Assembly: GCF_004323635.1 (NCBI RefSeq)
Contig: NZ_CP036515.1
Span: forward strand, 1,661,501-1,725,500
Reading direction: 5' to 3'
Length of the DNA: 64,000 nt
Origin: Lichenihabitans psoromatis
Lineage (GTDB): Bacteria > Pseudomonadota > Alphaproteobacteria > Rhizobiales > Beijerinckiaceae
Shown here: piece by piece, positions 8,666-17,057 of the stretch
Numbering within the stretch: position 1 is the stretch's first letter
Layout: every line of letters begins with the position of its first letter
Notes under the pieces: generated by a model
What the model was told of the DNA's origin: nothing
Database searches by the model: none
The model's input: only the letters and a program-made list of their open reading frames with translations
Made by a program: the position numbers and the translations under genes

Positions 8666-9805
8666 CTAGTGGATCGTCTTCACGTCGTTCGGCTCGGTCC
8701 CGGACCACGTGACCACCATGCACTCATTGGCGCTGAGCGGGACTGTGAGGGGGGCGGCGGCACTGGTCACCATTCCAAATGCCGGACCTGATCCGGCACC
8801 GCCGCTCGCCGCGTTCGTCAGAGTGACAGCCGCGTTGAAAGAGGCGGATTGCTTGATAGAATGCGTTTCGTCACGATGGCTCGTGGCACAAATTGCGGCC
8901 GGCGAGGCACCCACGGCTGTGCTCGATATGCTCTGCCCAGCGTTCATGTTGTGGTGAAAGACGCTATGCGTACCGGAGCCTGGCGACGACCCGCTGTCGG
9001 CTAACGCGGCGACGGTGTTCCCAAACAAATTGTTATCGTGAATGTCGAGGTAGTCCGACGTTCCGCCCTGCGTGCGAATGCCGATCTGATTGGTCTTAAC
9101 GCTTGGCGGAAAGGCGAAAGGGCCGAACGCGCCGCTATTGTTGTTGGAAATATTCCAATGACTGCAGCCTGGTGCCAAATCGATCCCAGCGTTCCAGCCG
9201 GCAATCGATGCTCCGGAAATGGTAACGTCTATTGCGCTCGGTGCCGCGCACTGCACTCCTGATCCGGTCTGTCCGGTAACCGACAAAAGCGAGCCGCCCA
9301 TATACTTCACACCAACAATCGATCCCGCGATGTTCGTGGGGAGTTGGGCTGGCACCGTTCTGCTGTCGTCCAAGATGAGACCGCTTGTATTCGTCGGCCC
9401 GATGTTCGTGACCCACATGTCGGTCAGGTGGAAGTCAAAGATATAACCTCCGCCGATAGGTTGCAGCACGATGTTGTTCGCTCGAGCAGCGTCGCAGTAG
9501 TTGTTTGCGCCGAACTTTACTGCCTGGACGCTCTGACCTGTAGCGGGGGACGCGATGATGCATGACATCATGCCTGTGACGTCGACGCCATTAACCGTCG
9601 CGGCCCCCTCGTTCTGAAGTCGGATACCAAAGCTGGGATAGTGAGCGCCGCCGCCGTCCGAATTGATACTTTTGATGACGACGTTATCGATTCGGTTATC
9701 TGGCCCGAAGCCAGCGTTATTGACATCAATGCCACCACTACCGGGGTGTAGCGCGCCGTCTGCCATGTAGCGCATGACTCCGTCTTGGACGGAGTTGTAG
9801 CCACC
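8666..9805 (-). CDS. Right-handed beta-helix (pectate-lyase-like) protein, 5' end removed by an IS element
   Basis: About 370 residues with many short repeats of beta-helix character (DVNNAGFGPDNRIDNVVIKS, GIRTQGGTSDYLDIHDNNLFG, ISNNNSG). It is rich in Asn, Gly, Ser and Thr, like polysaccharide lyases, tailspikes and secreted surface proteins. The first internal ATG is at 9775, but the frame is open upstream to the IS3 end at 9806 and reads GGYNSVQDGVMRYMADG, so the true N-terminus, including any signal peptide, is lost. No matching sequence is found on the far side of the IS, so the insertion was accompanied by a deletion. It could have been an exopolysaccharide-modifying enzyme or a phage-derived tailspike. 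The substrate cannot be told from sequence alone. I count it as a partial gene, probably not expressed correctly. Confidence 0.65.
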   Translation of the reverse strand, partial: GGYNSVQDGVMRYMADGALHPGSGGIDVNNAGFGPDNRIDNVVIKSINSDGGGAHYPSFGIRLQNEGAATVNGVDVTGMMSCIIASPATGQSVQAVKFGANNYCDAARANNIVLQPIGGGYIFDFHLTDMWVTNIGPTNTSGLILDDSRTVPAQLPTNIAGSIVGVKYMGGSLLSVTGQTGSGVQCAAPSAIDVTISGASIAGWNAGIDLAPGCSHWNISNNNSGAFGPFAFPPSVKTNQIGIRTQGGTSDYLDIHDNNLFGNTVAALADSGSSPGSGTHSVFHHNMNAGQSISSTAVGASPAAICATSHRDETHSIKQSASFNAAVTLTNAASGGAGSGPAFGMVTSAAAPLTVPLSANECMVVTWSGTEPNDVKTIH

Positions 9806-9839
9806 TGATCGGCCCCCATCGGGTGGTCCGGGTTGATTG

Positions 9840-10712
9840 TTAGTTCATGGTCGGCCTGGGCGCCACCCTGAGCATGGCCGGCGGAGATGGTCGGGGTTTC
9901 GCAGCCGGCCATGCGGCGAAGGCGGGCACGAAGACCTCCGGCGCCGGGGGCTTGTAGCCGATTGATCCGTGCGGGCGCACAGTATTGTAATGCCTTCTCC
10001 AGCTTTCGATGATGACCTGAGCTTCCTTGAGCGAGTAGAAGATCTCTCCGTCGAGCAGCTCGTCTCGGAAGCGAGCGTTGAACGACTCGACGTAGCCGTT
10101 CTCCCACGGGCTGCCTGGGGCAATATAGGCGGTCTTTGCTCCAACCGCCGTGATCCAGTCTTGCACAGCCTGGGCGATGAACTCGGGGCCGTTGTCCGAA
10201 CGGATGTGACCAGGCACGCCGCGCAGGATGAACAGGTCGGACAGAACGTCAATGACGTCGGTCGAGTTGAGCTTGCGCGCGACCCGGATGGCCAGGCACT
10301 CCCGGGTGAACTCGTCGACGACATTGAGGGTCCTGAACTTGCGGCCGTCATGCGTGCGATCCTCGACAAAGTCGTACGACCAGACGTGATCGCGGTGCTC
10401 GGGCCGGAGGCGAATGCAGGAGCCGTCGTTGAGCCAGAGACGTCCCTTCTTCGGCTGCTTGGCCGGCACCTTCAGCCCTTCGCATCGCCAGATGCGCTCG
10501 ACCCGCTTGTCGTTTACCAGCCACCCGGCATCGCGCAGCAACGCCGCGATCTTGCGATAGCCGTAGCGGCCGTACTGCCGCGCCAGCTCGATGATGTCGC
10601 CCGTCAACGCCTCTTCGTCGTCAAAGCCCCGCGGCGCCTTGCGCTGCGTCGAGCGGTGCTGACCGAGCGCCGCACAGACGCGGCGCTCGGAGACAGGCAA
10701 ATGCTGTCGCAC
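9840..10712 (-). CDS. IS3-family transposase OrfB (DDE integrase domain)
   Basis: This is the catalytic subunit of the element. After a helical N-terminus (HLPVSERRVCAALGQHRSTQ) comes the rve integrase fold. The catalytic acidic residues lie in VWSYDFVEDRTHDG, RSDNGPEFIAQAVQDW and SPWENGYVESFNARFRDELL, ending with the family-typical YNTVRPHGSIGYKPPAPEVF. About 290 residues is normal. In IS3 elements OrfB is made mainly as an OrfAB fusion by -1 frameshifting near the end of orfA. Here orfB is open upstream of 10712 towards the orfA stop at 10745, consistent with that. The first ATG may therefore not be the physiological start. No disabling mutation is visible. Confidence 0.9.
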   Translation of the reverse strand: MRQHLPVSERRVCAALGQHRSTQRKAPRGFDDEEALTGDIIELARQYGRYGYRKIAALLRDAGWLVNDKRVERIWRCEGLKVPAKQPKKGRLWLNDGSCIRLRPEHRDHVWSYDFVEDRTHDGRKFRTLNVVDEFTRECLAIRVARKLNSTDVIDVLSDLFILRGVPGHIRSDNGPEFIAQAVQDWITAVGAKTAYIAPGSPWENGYVESFNARFRDELLDGEIFYSLKEAQVIIESWRRHYNTVRPHGSIGYKPPAPEVFVPAFAAWPAAKPRPSPPAMLRVAPRPTMN

Positions 10713-10744
10713 ATGCTCGATGCAGACGCGCCGGCGCGCGGGGC

Positions 10745-11020
10745 TCAGAAGTTTCCCGAGGCCGCCTCCTTCAGAATCAGCTTGTCGAGCGTGAGGTCGG
10801 CGATCGCCTTGCGAAGCCGCATGTTCTCCGTCTCCAGCTCCTTCAGGCGCTTGACCTGGTCAAGCTTCAAGCCGCCGAACTCCTTCCGCCACCGGTAGTA
10901 GGTGACCTCGGTCACCCCGATCGAGCGAACCGAGTCCGCAACGGTCTTCCCCTGTGAGACCAACACGTCGACCTGACGCAGCTTGCTCACGATCTCTTCA
11001 GGCTTCGGTCGTCTTCCCAT
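10745..11020 (-). CDS. IS3-family transposase OrfA (helix-turn-helix)
   Basis: A 91-residue DNA-binding protein with the HTH segment SQGKTVADSVRSIGVTEVTY and a leucine-zipper-like stretch RLKELETENMRLRKAIADLT, ending TLDKLILKEAASGNF. It recognises the IS ends and regulates transposition. The ATG at 11020 is preceded by GGAGG, whereas the longer frame from 11065 starts inside the terminal repeat, so 11020 is preferred. Confidence 0.88.
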   Translation of the reverse strand: MGRRPKPEEIVSKLRQVDVLVSQGKTVADSVRSIGVTEVTYYRWRKEFGGLKLDQVKRLKELETENMRLRKAIADLTLDKLILKEAASGNF

Positions 11021-11095
11021 CGATCCATCCTCCAGGCTCGAAAGCCATACATCGGGATGGACCACTTCAAGGGGGGACGATCACCCGCGCGGCTG

Positions 11096-11520
11096 TGAAG
11101 TTGGTGAGGAATCATGGGCGAGGGTGCCATATTCAGTTTATGCGGAATGCCTGCTCCATGCCCTGGTGCAATCGGCACACATCCAGGACCACGACGGCCG
11201 TTTTTTTGCGATTGTCACCGTGTTTCGCCGGTATCCGTTTTTGCTAAAACTCTATGCCGATGGCGATTCTCAAAGCCCCGTCGTTTAAAATCGCTCCGCA
11301 CCCGGTTTCTCTTCCGATTGATGTGGAAATTGTCAAGCGGTCCGACGCCGCTAAGGGCCTCACAGGCACACCAAAGAGTAGGCTCGTCGAACAGCGCACT
11401 CTCCCTTCACTCCATCGATGCCGCCGCCTCGCCAAACACTGGGAGTGCTCAGTCGAAAGGTCCTTGCGTTCCTCCTGCCACCGATCCGCTTCATGATCCA
11501 AAAGCTATGCGAGAAAAGAC
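11096..11520 (+). pseudogene. IS5-family transposase C-terminal remnant (second type)
   Basis: The reading VPYSVYAECLLHALVQSAHI, then QDHDGRFFAIVTVF and RRYPFLLKLYADGD is followed, after a frameshift near 11270, by DVEIVKRSDAAKGLTGTPKS and RCRRLAKHWE. After another shift it continues as KVLAFLLPPIRFMIQKLC. This matches the second half of IS5/IS1031-type transposases (LLHALVQ-ADIQDRDGG, LYPFLLKLYADGG, VEIVKRSD-AKGF, RCRRLAKDWE, RLMLRKLC). The N-terminal half is gone, cut at the IS3 junction. The 11521-11739 stretch after it holds no gene I can support. Confidence 0.75.
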
Positions 11521-11739
11521 ATTATCCCTGCGGACTCTCCAGAATCGCGATAGACGGACCGGGTCAAACAGACGTTTATGCGGACACTCATCATCCGGTG
11601 CATTCACGAGCTTTATCGCGACACCGTCGAGCCCGTTCTCCAACGCGCCAAGCTTATCCGGCTATCGAGACAACCGCGAGCTTACGTCGCCCTCTAGCCG
11701 GTTCCGGTCGAGCTTACCACACTCGGTGTGGCCCTGCAC

Positions 11740-13947
11740 TTAGGTTTTTGTCAAAGAGGGAGATGCACTGACCGCGTGAAAAGAGAATGGCGCCTCGTCG
11801 AGGAAGGAAGCGAGCATACTATGTCTCGTGGAACCCGACCCTGCTTCGCAGTATGTTAGCGATCGTATCCCAATGTAAAACTCACGCCCATCGTCGTCGA
11901 TGTGCGGAGTTGGGTTGATAACACTGATCCGTACAGACGCTTGGCCTACTTCGTTAACGGGCACGTTGACGGTTGCGACGAGCGGCACACCAGCACGATC
12001 CATATAGATCGCAGCTGATTGCTTGAGCGTGAAATCGTCGACTTCAAGTGGCGAAATGGCAAAGCGGCCTCTCCTGTTCCATGACGGGATGACGAGCTCC
12101 ACTGCGACGGTGACAACGGAACCAGGCTCAAAAGTTGTCGGAATTTCAATCACGCCTGACGTGCCACGCATCCAAACTTGGTGTCGCTCCTGTTCGTAGA
12201 AATCAGCGTGCAGGAGAAATCGGATAGGGTATTGAAGCAGGTTACCAAGATCTGTGATCAAGAAGTCAGGCTTGAGCAAGCTATAGTTTCTGCCGGGTAG
12301 AACCTGAAATGGCTTGCGGCTGGCGGATGGCGTCGAATGGGCCAGTTTTATCAATTGAACGAATCTGTCCCCCACTTCGGCCCAGGTCCGCGGTTTAAAA
12401 AATTCAGCGATCGCTCGCTCGCGGGCCTTGCGATAAGACGGCACTGTTACCATCCTTTCGACGACGGCAATACCGTCGCGTATGTTCAACGGATCAACAT
12501 AATCTACGAGGTCGCCACCAACTTCCGGGATTGAACAGTTGTTCGACGCGACACATGGCTTACCGAACACGAGGCTTTCGCCGACAGGCAACCCCCAGCC
12601 CTCTACCAGACTCGTAAAAACGGTAAAGTCGGCATTGCGATATAGGTGCGCCAAATCTCCGTCACCTACGTCATGCATGAAGTGGACGCGTCCGTCGAGA
12701 TTGTGAGTGCCATCTAGGAAACTACGAAGTCCTTCGATTCGCCAGCCCTCTCTCCCGAGAAAGATGAGGTCAGGCATATTAATATTGCGCCGTATTAGTT
12801 CCTGCCAAACATTAAGAATATATAGATGGTTCTTTCGTCCCTCAATTGTTGAGACGTAAAGTACATAATGTCTATCTTGGATTTTTGCTGTCAACGTTCG
12901 CAAAAAAAAGTCGCTTGCTTTCTGGCTAGCATCCGGAATCGTCAAGAAATGAGCAAGAGGAATGCTAGTTATCGGAATGGGACGTAAATGATAAGTTTCT
13001 ATAAATTCGGCAAGAACTCGAGCGACATAGTCAGATATCGTCGCAAAAAAGTCAACGAACTGAATCATTGCAGTAAATGATCTAGCAAACATCTCAACGA
13101 GAGAAGGGGCGCAAAATTCGGGGTGAGATATTGGAATCAGGTCGTAGATATAAACCCCAATCTTTACACCGGACATATTTAAAGCGCCAAACGTATTGGC
13201 CGCTTGTTCTATAATCCAGAAAGCACCGGGAATAAAGACAATGTCATCTCGTTTGAAACGTGCGCGACGACTATGCTCCTTCGTGTTTTTAAGGAGGTGA
13301 TCTAAGTTCGTGCGTTTCAATTCATTTCCTGATGCGACGTATTGGACTAAGTCTTTTACACTTGCGGTCGACATCTCCCAGAAAGTGACAGAAGCATGCG
13401 AGTGATCGTCGGACGTCACTAAATACTGGAATTCGTCCTCATTATTCAACAACAGGTTAGATATAATGCCTACCTGAGTGCGCTGGATCCCTGACAAAGT
13501 AACATGTGCTGTCAAAAACTTAAATAGGTCGTCGAGGAGCAGAAAGGTGGTCACGGCGCGATCTGGCTCGGGCAGCGGTGATGCCTTAGCTCCGAGAGAA
13601 AGTGCGTAGTCGTAACCCTCGCGCCCTCCGCTCAGCTCGTGGTTTCGTTCAAACGCGGTCATTGCATCGAAATCTTGACCATCGCGCAGCAACGCATGTG
13701 CAAGGTGAAGCCACACCTCTGCATCGTCCGGTAGCAAATCAACAGCTCGCCGATATGCAATTGCCGCCTGGGCGTAATGACCTTGTTCTTTGACGGTATG
13801 CCCTAACTGAACCCAGATCGCTGCATCTTGTGGTTTAAGGTCCAGATGTTGCCTGTAGCTCCTTTCGGCCGCGTACCAATCTCGTCGATCGCGTGCGGCG
13901 TCTCCAGCGCTTCGATGAGCCGTGTTTGCCCGCAATCCTTTGAACAT
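11740..13947 (-). CDS. TPR repeat plus family 4 glycosyltransferase
   Basis: A 735-residue protein. Residues about 10-120 form tetratricopeptide repeats (DWYAAERSYRQHLDLKPQDA, HYAQAAIAYRRAVDLLPDDA, and a third). Then come a GT4 Rossmann pair, with YVLYVSTIEGRKNHLYILNV starting the nucleotide-sugar-binding half and VEGWGLPVGESLVFGKPCVA carrying the conserved E-x7-E. The last 170 residues are a beta-rich tail of unknown role (VTVAVELVIPSWNRRGRFAI). GT4 proteins with N-terminal TPRs occur in exopolysaccharide and surface-glycan loci, and the enzyme probably adds a mannosyl- or rhamnosyl-type residue, though the donor cannot be read from sequence. The middle of the gene (about 12.7-13.5 kb) is AT-richer than both ends. 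It appears complete. Confidence 0.8.
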   Translation of the reverse strand: MFKGLRANTAHRSAGDAARDRRDWYAAERSYRQHLDLKPQDAAIWVQLGHTVKEQGHYAQAAIAYRRAVDLLPDDAEVWLHLAHALLRDGQDFDAMTAFERNHELSGGREGYDYALSLGAKASPLPEPDRAVTTFLLLDDLFKFLTAHVTLSGIQRTQVGIISNLLLNNEDEFQYLVTSDDHSHASVTFWEMSTASVKDLVQYVASGNELKRTNLDHLLKNTKEHSRRARFKRDDIVFIPGAFWIIEQAANTFGALNMSGVKIGVYIYDLIPISHPEFCAPSLVEMFARSFTAMIQFVDFFATISDYVARVLAEFIETYHLRPIPITSIPLAHFLTIPDASQKASDFFLRTLTAKIQDRHYVLYVSTIEGRKNHLYILNVWQELIRRNINMPDLIFLGREGWRIEGLRSFLDGTHNLDGRVHFMHDVGDGDLAHLYRNADFTVFTSLVEGWGLPVGESLVFGKPCVASNNCSIPEVGGDLVDYVDPLNIRDGIAVVERMVTVPSYRKARERAIAEFFKPRTWAEVGDRFVQLIKLAHSTPSASRKPFQVLPGRNYSLLKPDFLITDLGNLLQYPIRFLLHADFYEQERHQVWMRGTSGVIEIPTTFEPGSVVTVAVELVIPSWNRRGRFAISPLEVDDFTLKQSAAIYMDRAGVPLVATVNVPVNEVGQASVRISVINPTPHIDDDGREFYIGIRSLTYCEAGSGSTRHSMLASFLDEAPFSFHAVSASPSLTKT

Positions 13948-14292
13948 ACCGAACCCTGCTATCGATTGAAAAACTCCTGTAGCCTTCGCGCTGCGTCCTT
14001 GTCACGTTGATTTTAGCGAAGCCGTGCGAACCAATTGCTCAGGTTGATGGGCTTGATCGTCACGTTCGACGCTTCGACAGCCAGAACTATGTGACGTGCG
14101 CTGACCATACTTGTCTGTCGAGGAGCCGCTTGGATATGAAATATTCCGGACCAATTCATGAAGCGATAAGTCGCTGCGTTATAAGCCGGTTTGGATCGCG
14201 CTGAGTTGGTCGACGGCGGACTTCCTTAAAAAGCGGGTTCTACTGACGCCTTTCGCGTCGCGAGCCCCACGAATCGGATCGTCCGATCATGA
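13948..14292. other. Junction between the polysaccharide locus and the phage block
   Basis: This 345-base stretch separates the minus-strand glycosyltransferase from the plus-strand terminase. It should hold the promoter of the former. No integrase, tRNA or small-terminase gene is visible, and no reading frame here has recognisable homology. Confidence 0.4.
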
Positions 14293-15495
14293 TTGTGCCT
14301 GATCCTCGACGCTGCGGCTGGCTATCAGGCTCGCGCGGATGGCAACGAAACCGTTGGTATCGATTGTTCGGGACGCGTGTCAGGGGATATCGCAAAGTCA
14401 AACCAGCATCTCGCCGCCCTGGTGTTGCTCTCGGCTCAGAAACCTCTCCGCATTCTCGCTGCGCGCGAGACCCAACAATCGATCCGGGAATCGTCCAAGC
14501 GCTTGCTCGACGACCGCATTCAGGCCTTGGGGCTGACGACCCGCTTCACCTCGACCGAAACGGAGATCAAAGCGTCCAACGGCTCACGGTTTCTCTTCGC
14601 GGGCCTCGGCCACAACCCTGATCAGATCAAATCCATGGAAGGTATCGACATTGCCTGGATCGAGGAGGCCGACACTATTTCGCAGCGCTCGCTCGACATC
14701 CTGGTGCCGACGATCCGCAAACCCAACTCGGAATTATGGTTCTCCTGGAACCCCCGGCACGCGAGCGACCCGGTCGATCATCTGTTTCGCAGCAGCCCAG
14801 CCCGGGACGACGCGCTCGTGCGGCCCGTCTCATTTGCCGACAACCCCTGGTTCCCCGAGGTGCTCGAGGTCGAGCGGCGATGGGACCAGAAACGCGATCC
14901 CGACACATACAGGCATATCTGGGAGGGGGCGTACCGACGCCATTCGGAAGCCCGCGTGTTCAGCAATTGGCGGATCGACCGGCTGGAGATGCCGGCCGGC
15001 GCGCGGCCCTATTTCGGGGCCGATTGGGGGTTTTCCAACGACCCGACCGTTTTGGTGCGCGCCACGCTTCTGGAGCGATTGCTCTATATCGATCGCGAAG
15101 CCTACCGGATCGGCTGCCCGATCGACGAGACCGCAGCGCTGTTCGCCACCATTGAGGGCGCGGCCGGCCCAGAGCCCTGGCCCATCACGGCGGACAGTTC
15201 CCGGCCAGAGATGATCGCGCATCTGCGGGCCAAGGGCTTTCGCATCAAACCCGCCCGCAAGGGTAAGGGCTCGGTGGAGGAGGGGGTCGCGTTTCTGCGC
15301 TCGCTCGACATCGTCGTGCATCCGGATTGTCGGCACACGATCGATGAACTGACCCTCTATTCCTACGCGGTCGACCGACACACCGGGGAGATCCTGCCGG
15401 CGCTCGCAGACCGGCAGAACCACATCATCGACGCCCTGCGCTATGCGCTCGAAGGCGTTCGTCGCGCCGATTATCAGCTCCTCAAGCTGCTCTGA
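14293..15495 (+). CDS. Phage terminase large subunit (PBSX/terminase_3 type), N-terminus probably degraded
   Basis: This is the packaging ATPase and nuclease that fills the prohead with DNA. From about residue 45 the sequence is typical: QKPLRILAARETQQSIRESS, FAGLGHNPDQIKSMEGIDIA, the Walker-B-like WIEEADTISQRS, WFSWNPRHASDPVDHLF, then the nuclease part with FGADWGFSNDPTVLVRATLL and LADRQNHIIDALRYALEGV. About 400 residues is slightly short. The Walker A loop, expected to read like GGRGSGKS just before the QKPLRIL strand, is replaced by SGRVSGDIAKS, and the first 30 residues match nothing I know. Either the 5' end was lost at the block boundary or a small indel has altered it. The start at 14293 is only the first in-frame codon and lacks a good ribosome binding site. 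Confidence 0.8.
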   Translation: MCLILDAAAGYQARADGNETVGIDCSGRVSGDIAKSNQHLAALVLLSAQKPLRILAARETQQSIRESSKRLLDDRIQALGLTTRFTSTETEIKASNGSRFLFAGLGHNPDQIKSMEGIDIAWIEEADTISQRSLDILVPTIRKPNSELWFSWNPRHASDPVDHLFRSSPARDDALVRPVSFADNPWFPEVLEVERRWDQKRDPDTYRHIWEGAYRRHSEARVFSNWRIDRLEMPAGARPYFGADWGFSNDPTVLVRATLLERLLYIDREAYRIGCPIDETAALFATIEGAAGPEPWPITADSSRPEMIAHLRAKGFRIKPARKGKGSVEEGVAFLRSLDIVVHPDCRHTIDELTLYSYAVDRHTGEILPALADRQNHIIDALRYALEGVRRADYQLLKLL

Positions 15496-15566
15496 GAGGC
15501 TGCAGCCGGTCACCCGAGGGCAGCCGACGGCGTCCCGACCCTCCTCTGTCCAGCAACGGAACCCGC

Positions 15567-16952
15567 ATGGCCCGGAAAACCAACACACGCCGCCTTGCCG
15601 CGACCGACAGTCTGTCGAATTTCGCCGCCTCGCTGAACGGCGGCAAGGACAAGGCCGCCCAAGACAGCTTCTTCGTGGCCGACATCGCCCGCGACCAGAT
15701 CGAAGCGATGTATCGCGGCGATTGGTTGGCCCGCAAGATCGTCGACATCGTGCCCTACGACAGCGTTCGCGAATGGCGCGAATGGGCCGGCGATCGCGCC
15801 GCCATCGCGGCCATCGAGCGGACCGAGCGGCGGCTGAACCTGCGGCGCGCGATCCAGCGCGCCATGATCCTCGGCCGGCTCTATGGCGGCGGCGCGCTGA
15901 TCATCGGCACCGGCGAGGATGATCCGGCCGCACTGACGACACCACTCTATCCGGAGGCGATCGGGCCGGGGGATCTACGCTTCGTTCATGTGGTGAGCCG
16001 CTGGCAACTCGGCGTCGCGGAGATCAACCAGGACCCGCTCGACCCGTTCTATGGCGAGCCTGAGAGCTACATGCTGACGGCGCCGGAGCGTGGCGCGTTG
16101 AACCTGCATCCCTCCCGCGTAATCCGATTTTTAGGCAATCCGCTGCCCGATCCGCTGACGTATGGGACGCAGCTATGGTCCGATAGTGTGTTGCAGACGC
16201 TCTACGACGCGGTGCATGCCGTGGCCGTGACGACGACGGGTGCCACGAGCCTCGTGCATGAGGCGAAGGTCGACATCGTGACGGTGCCGAACCTGTCGGA
16301 GCATCTCAGCAACGCGGCGACGACGGCGCAATTGTCGGCCCGCTTTTCCTATGCGGCGACGATGAAGTCGATCAACAACCTGTTGCTGCTGGGCGATGGG
16401 GAGACTTGGGCGCGGCAGACGATCGATTTCGGCGGCCTGCCCGAGATGGTGCGGACGTTTCTGCAGATCGCGGCGGGAGCCGCCGATATTCCGGTGACGC
16501 GGCTTTTGGGTCAGTCGCCAGCTGGGCTGTCGGCGACGGGCGACAGCGACACGCGCAATTACTACGACATGATCTCGGCCCGGCAGGAACTCGATCTGCG
16601 GCCGCAATTGGAGCGGTTGGATGCCGTGCTGCTCCGCTCGGCCGGGGTGGACCCGGAGGCGCTGACTTTCGAGTTCCGGCCGCTGTGGCAGCTCGATGCC
16701 TCCGCCAAGGCGGCGGTGGCACTGAGCAAGGCGCAGACCACGGCGGTCTATGCCGGGCTGAGACTGTGGCCCGCCGCAACCACGGCCGCGCTGGTGCGCT
16801 CGCAGTTGCTGGAGGATGGACCCTATCCGGATGCGGATGCGATCTTCGCGGCGAACAGCGCGACGCCGCCGGCAGAAGGGCTGGCGGCAGAAGGGCTGTC
16901 GGAGGTTGTGGATGTGGACGCTGGCGAGCCGCGCGATCTGGATGAGACGTGA
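15567..16952 (+). CDS. Phage portal protein, DUF1073 family
   Basis: This forms the dodecameric ring at the head vertex through which DNA enters and to which the tail attaches. The 461 residues show the family sequence ARDQIEAMYRGDWLARKIVD, followed by a V-P-Y-D-S-V-R-E-W-R-E-W block, MILGRLYGGGALIIGTGEDD, and in the C-terminal half LLGQSPAGLSATGDSDTRNY then YDMISARQELDLRPQLERL. All are characteristic of DUF1073 portals. The start fits the N-terminus of the family, and the gene follows the terminase by 71 bases. The C-terminus (after 16850) is low-complexity Ala/Glu/Gly. The gene converges on a minus-strand efflux operon that separates it from the other head genes. Confidence 0.88.
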   Translation: MARKTNTRRLAATDSLSNFAASLNGGKDKAAQDSFFVADIARDQIEAMYRGDWLARKIVDIVPYDSVREWREWAGDRAAIAAIERTERRLNLRRAIQRAMILGRLYGGGALIIGTGEDDPAALTTPLYPEAIGPGDLRFVHVVSRWQLGVAEINQDPLDPFYGEPESYMLTAPERGALNLHPSRVIRFLGNPLPDPLTYGTQLWSDSVLQTLYDAVHAVAVTTTGATSLVHEAKVDIVTVPNLSEHLSNAATTAQLSARFSYAATMKSINNLLLLGDGETWARQTIDFGGLPEMVRTFLQIAAGAADIPVTRLLGQSPAGLSATGDSDTRNYYDMISARQELDLRPQLERLDAVLLRSAGVDPEALTFEFRPLWQLDASAKAAVALSKAQTTAVYAGLRLWPAATTAALVRSQLLEDGPYPDADAIFAANSATPPAEGLAAEGLSEVVDVDAGEPRDLDET

Positions 16953-17057
16953 GCGGGAGGCGGTGGCGCTATCGAGGCCCGAACGACCCGGCTAGCCGAA
17001 AGCGGCTGGATGCGGTGTCGCTCTGCCTGTGTCGCCGGCAACTTGTGGTCGCGGTCG

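Larger units (their letters stand above)
9806..11083 (-). mobile_element. IS3-family insertion sequence, apparently intact
   Basis: A 1278-base element with terminal inverted repeats: TGATCGGCCCCCATCGGGTG from 9806 inwards, and on the other strand TGATCGTCCCCCCTTGAAGT from 11083 inwards. The ends begin TG and end CA as in the IS3 family. It encodes overlapping-frame orfA and orfB on the minus strand. The bases outside the ends (CCACC before 9806, CCCGC after 11083) do not form a clear target duplication. It interrupts the beta-helix gene on one side and touches an IS5 relic on the other. Confidence 0.85.

Noticed and set aside
11578..11697. 39-codon plus-strand frame (MRTLIIRCIHELYRDTVEPV...)
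   Set aside because: It reads like protein, but it is too short, has no ribosome binding site and no recognised homologue. It may be a remnant of a lost gene.
16994..17007. Small hairpin (AGCCG-AAAG-CGGCT) between portal and hlyD
   Set aside because: Only 5-base arms and no T-run on either strand, so not supported as a terminator.
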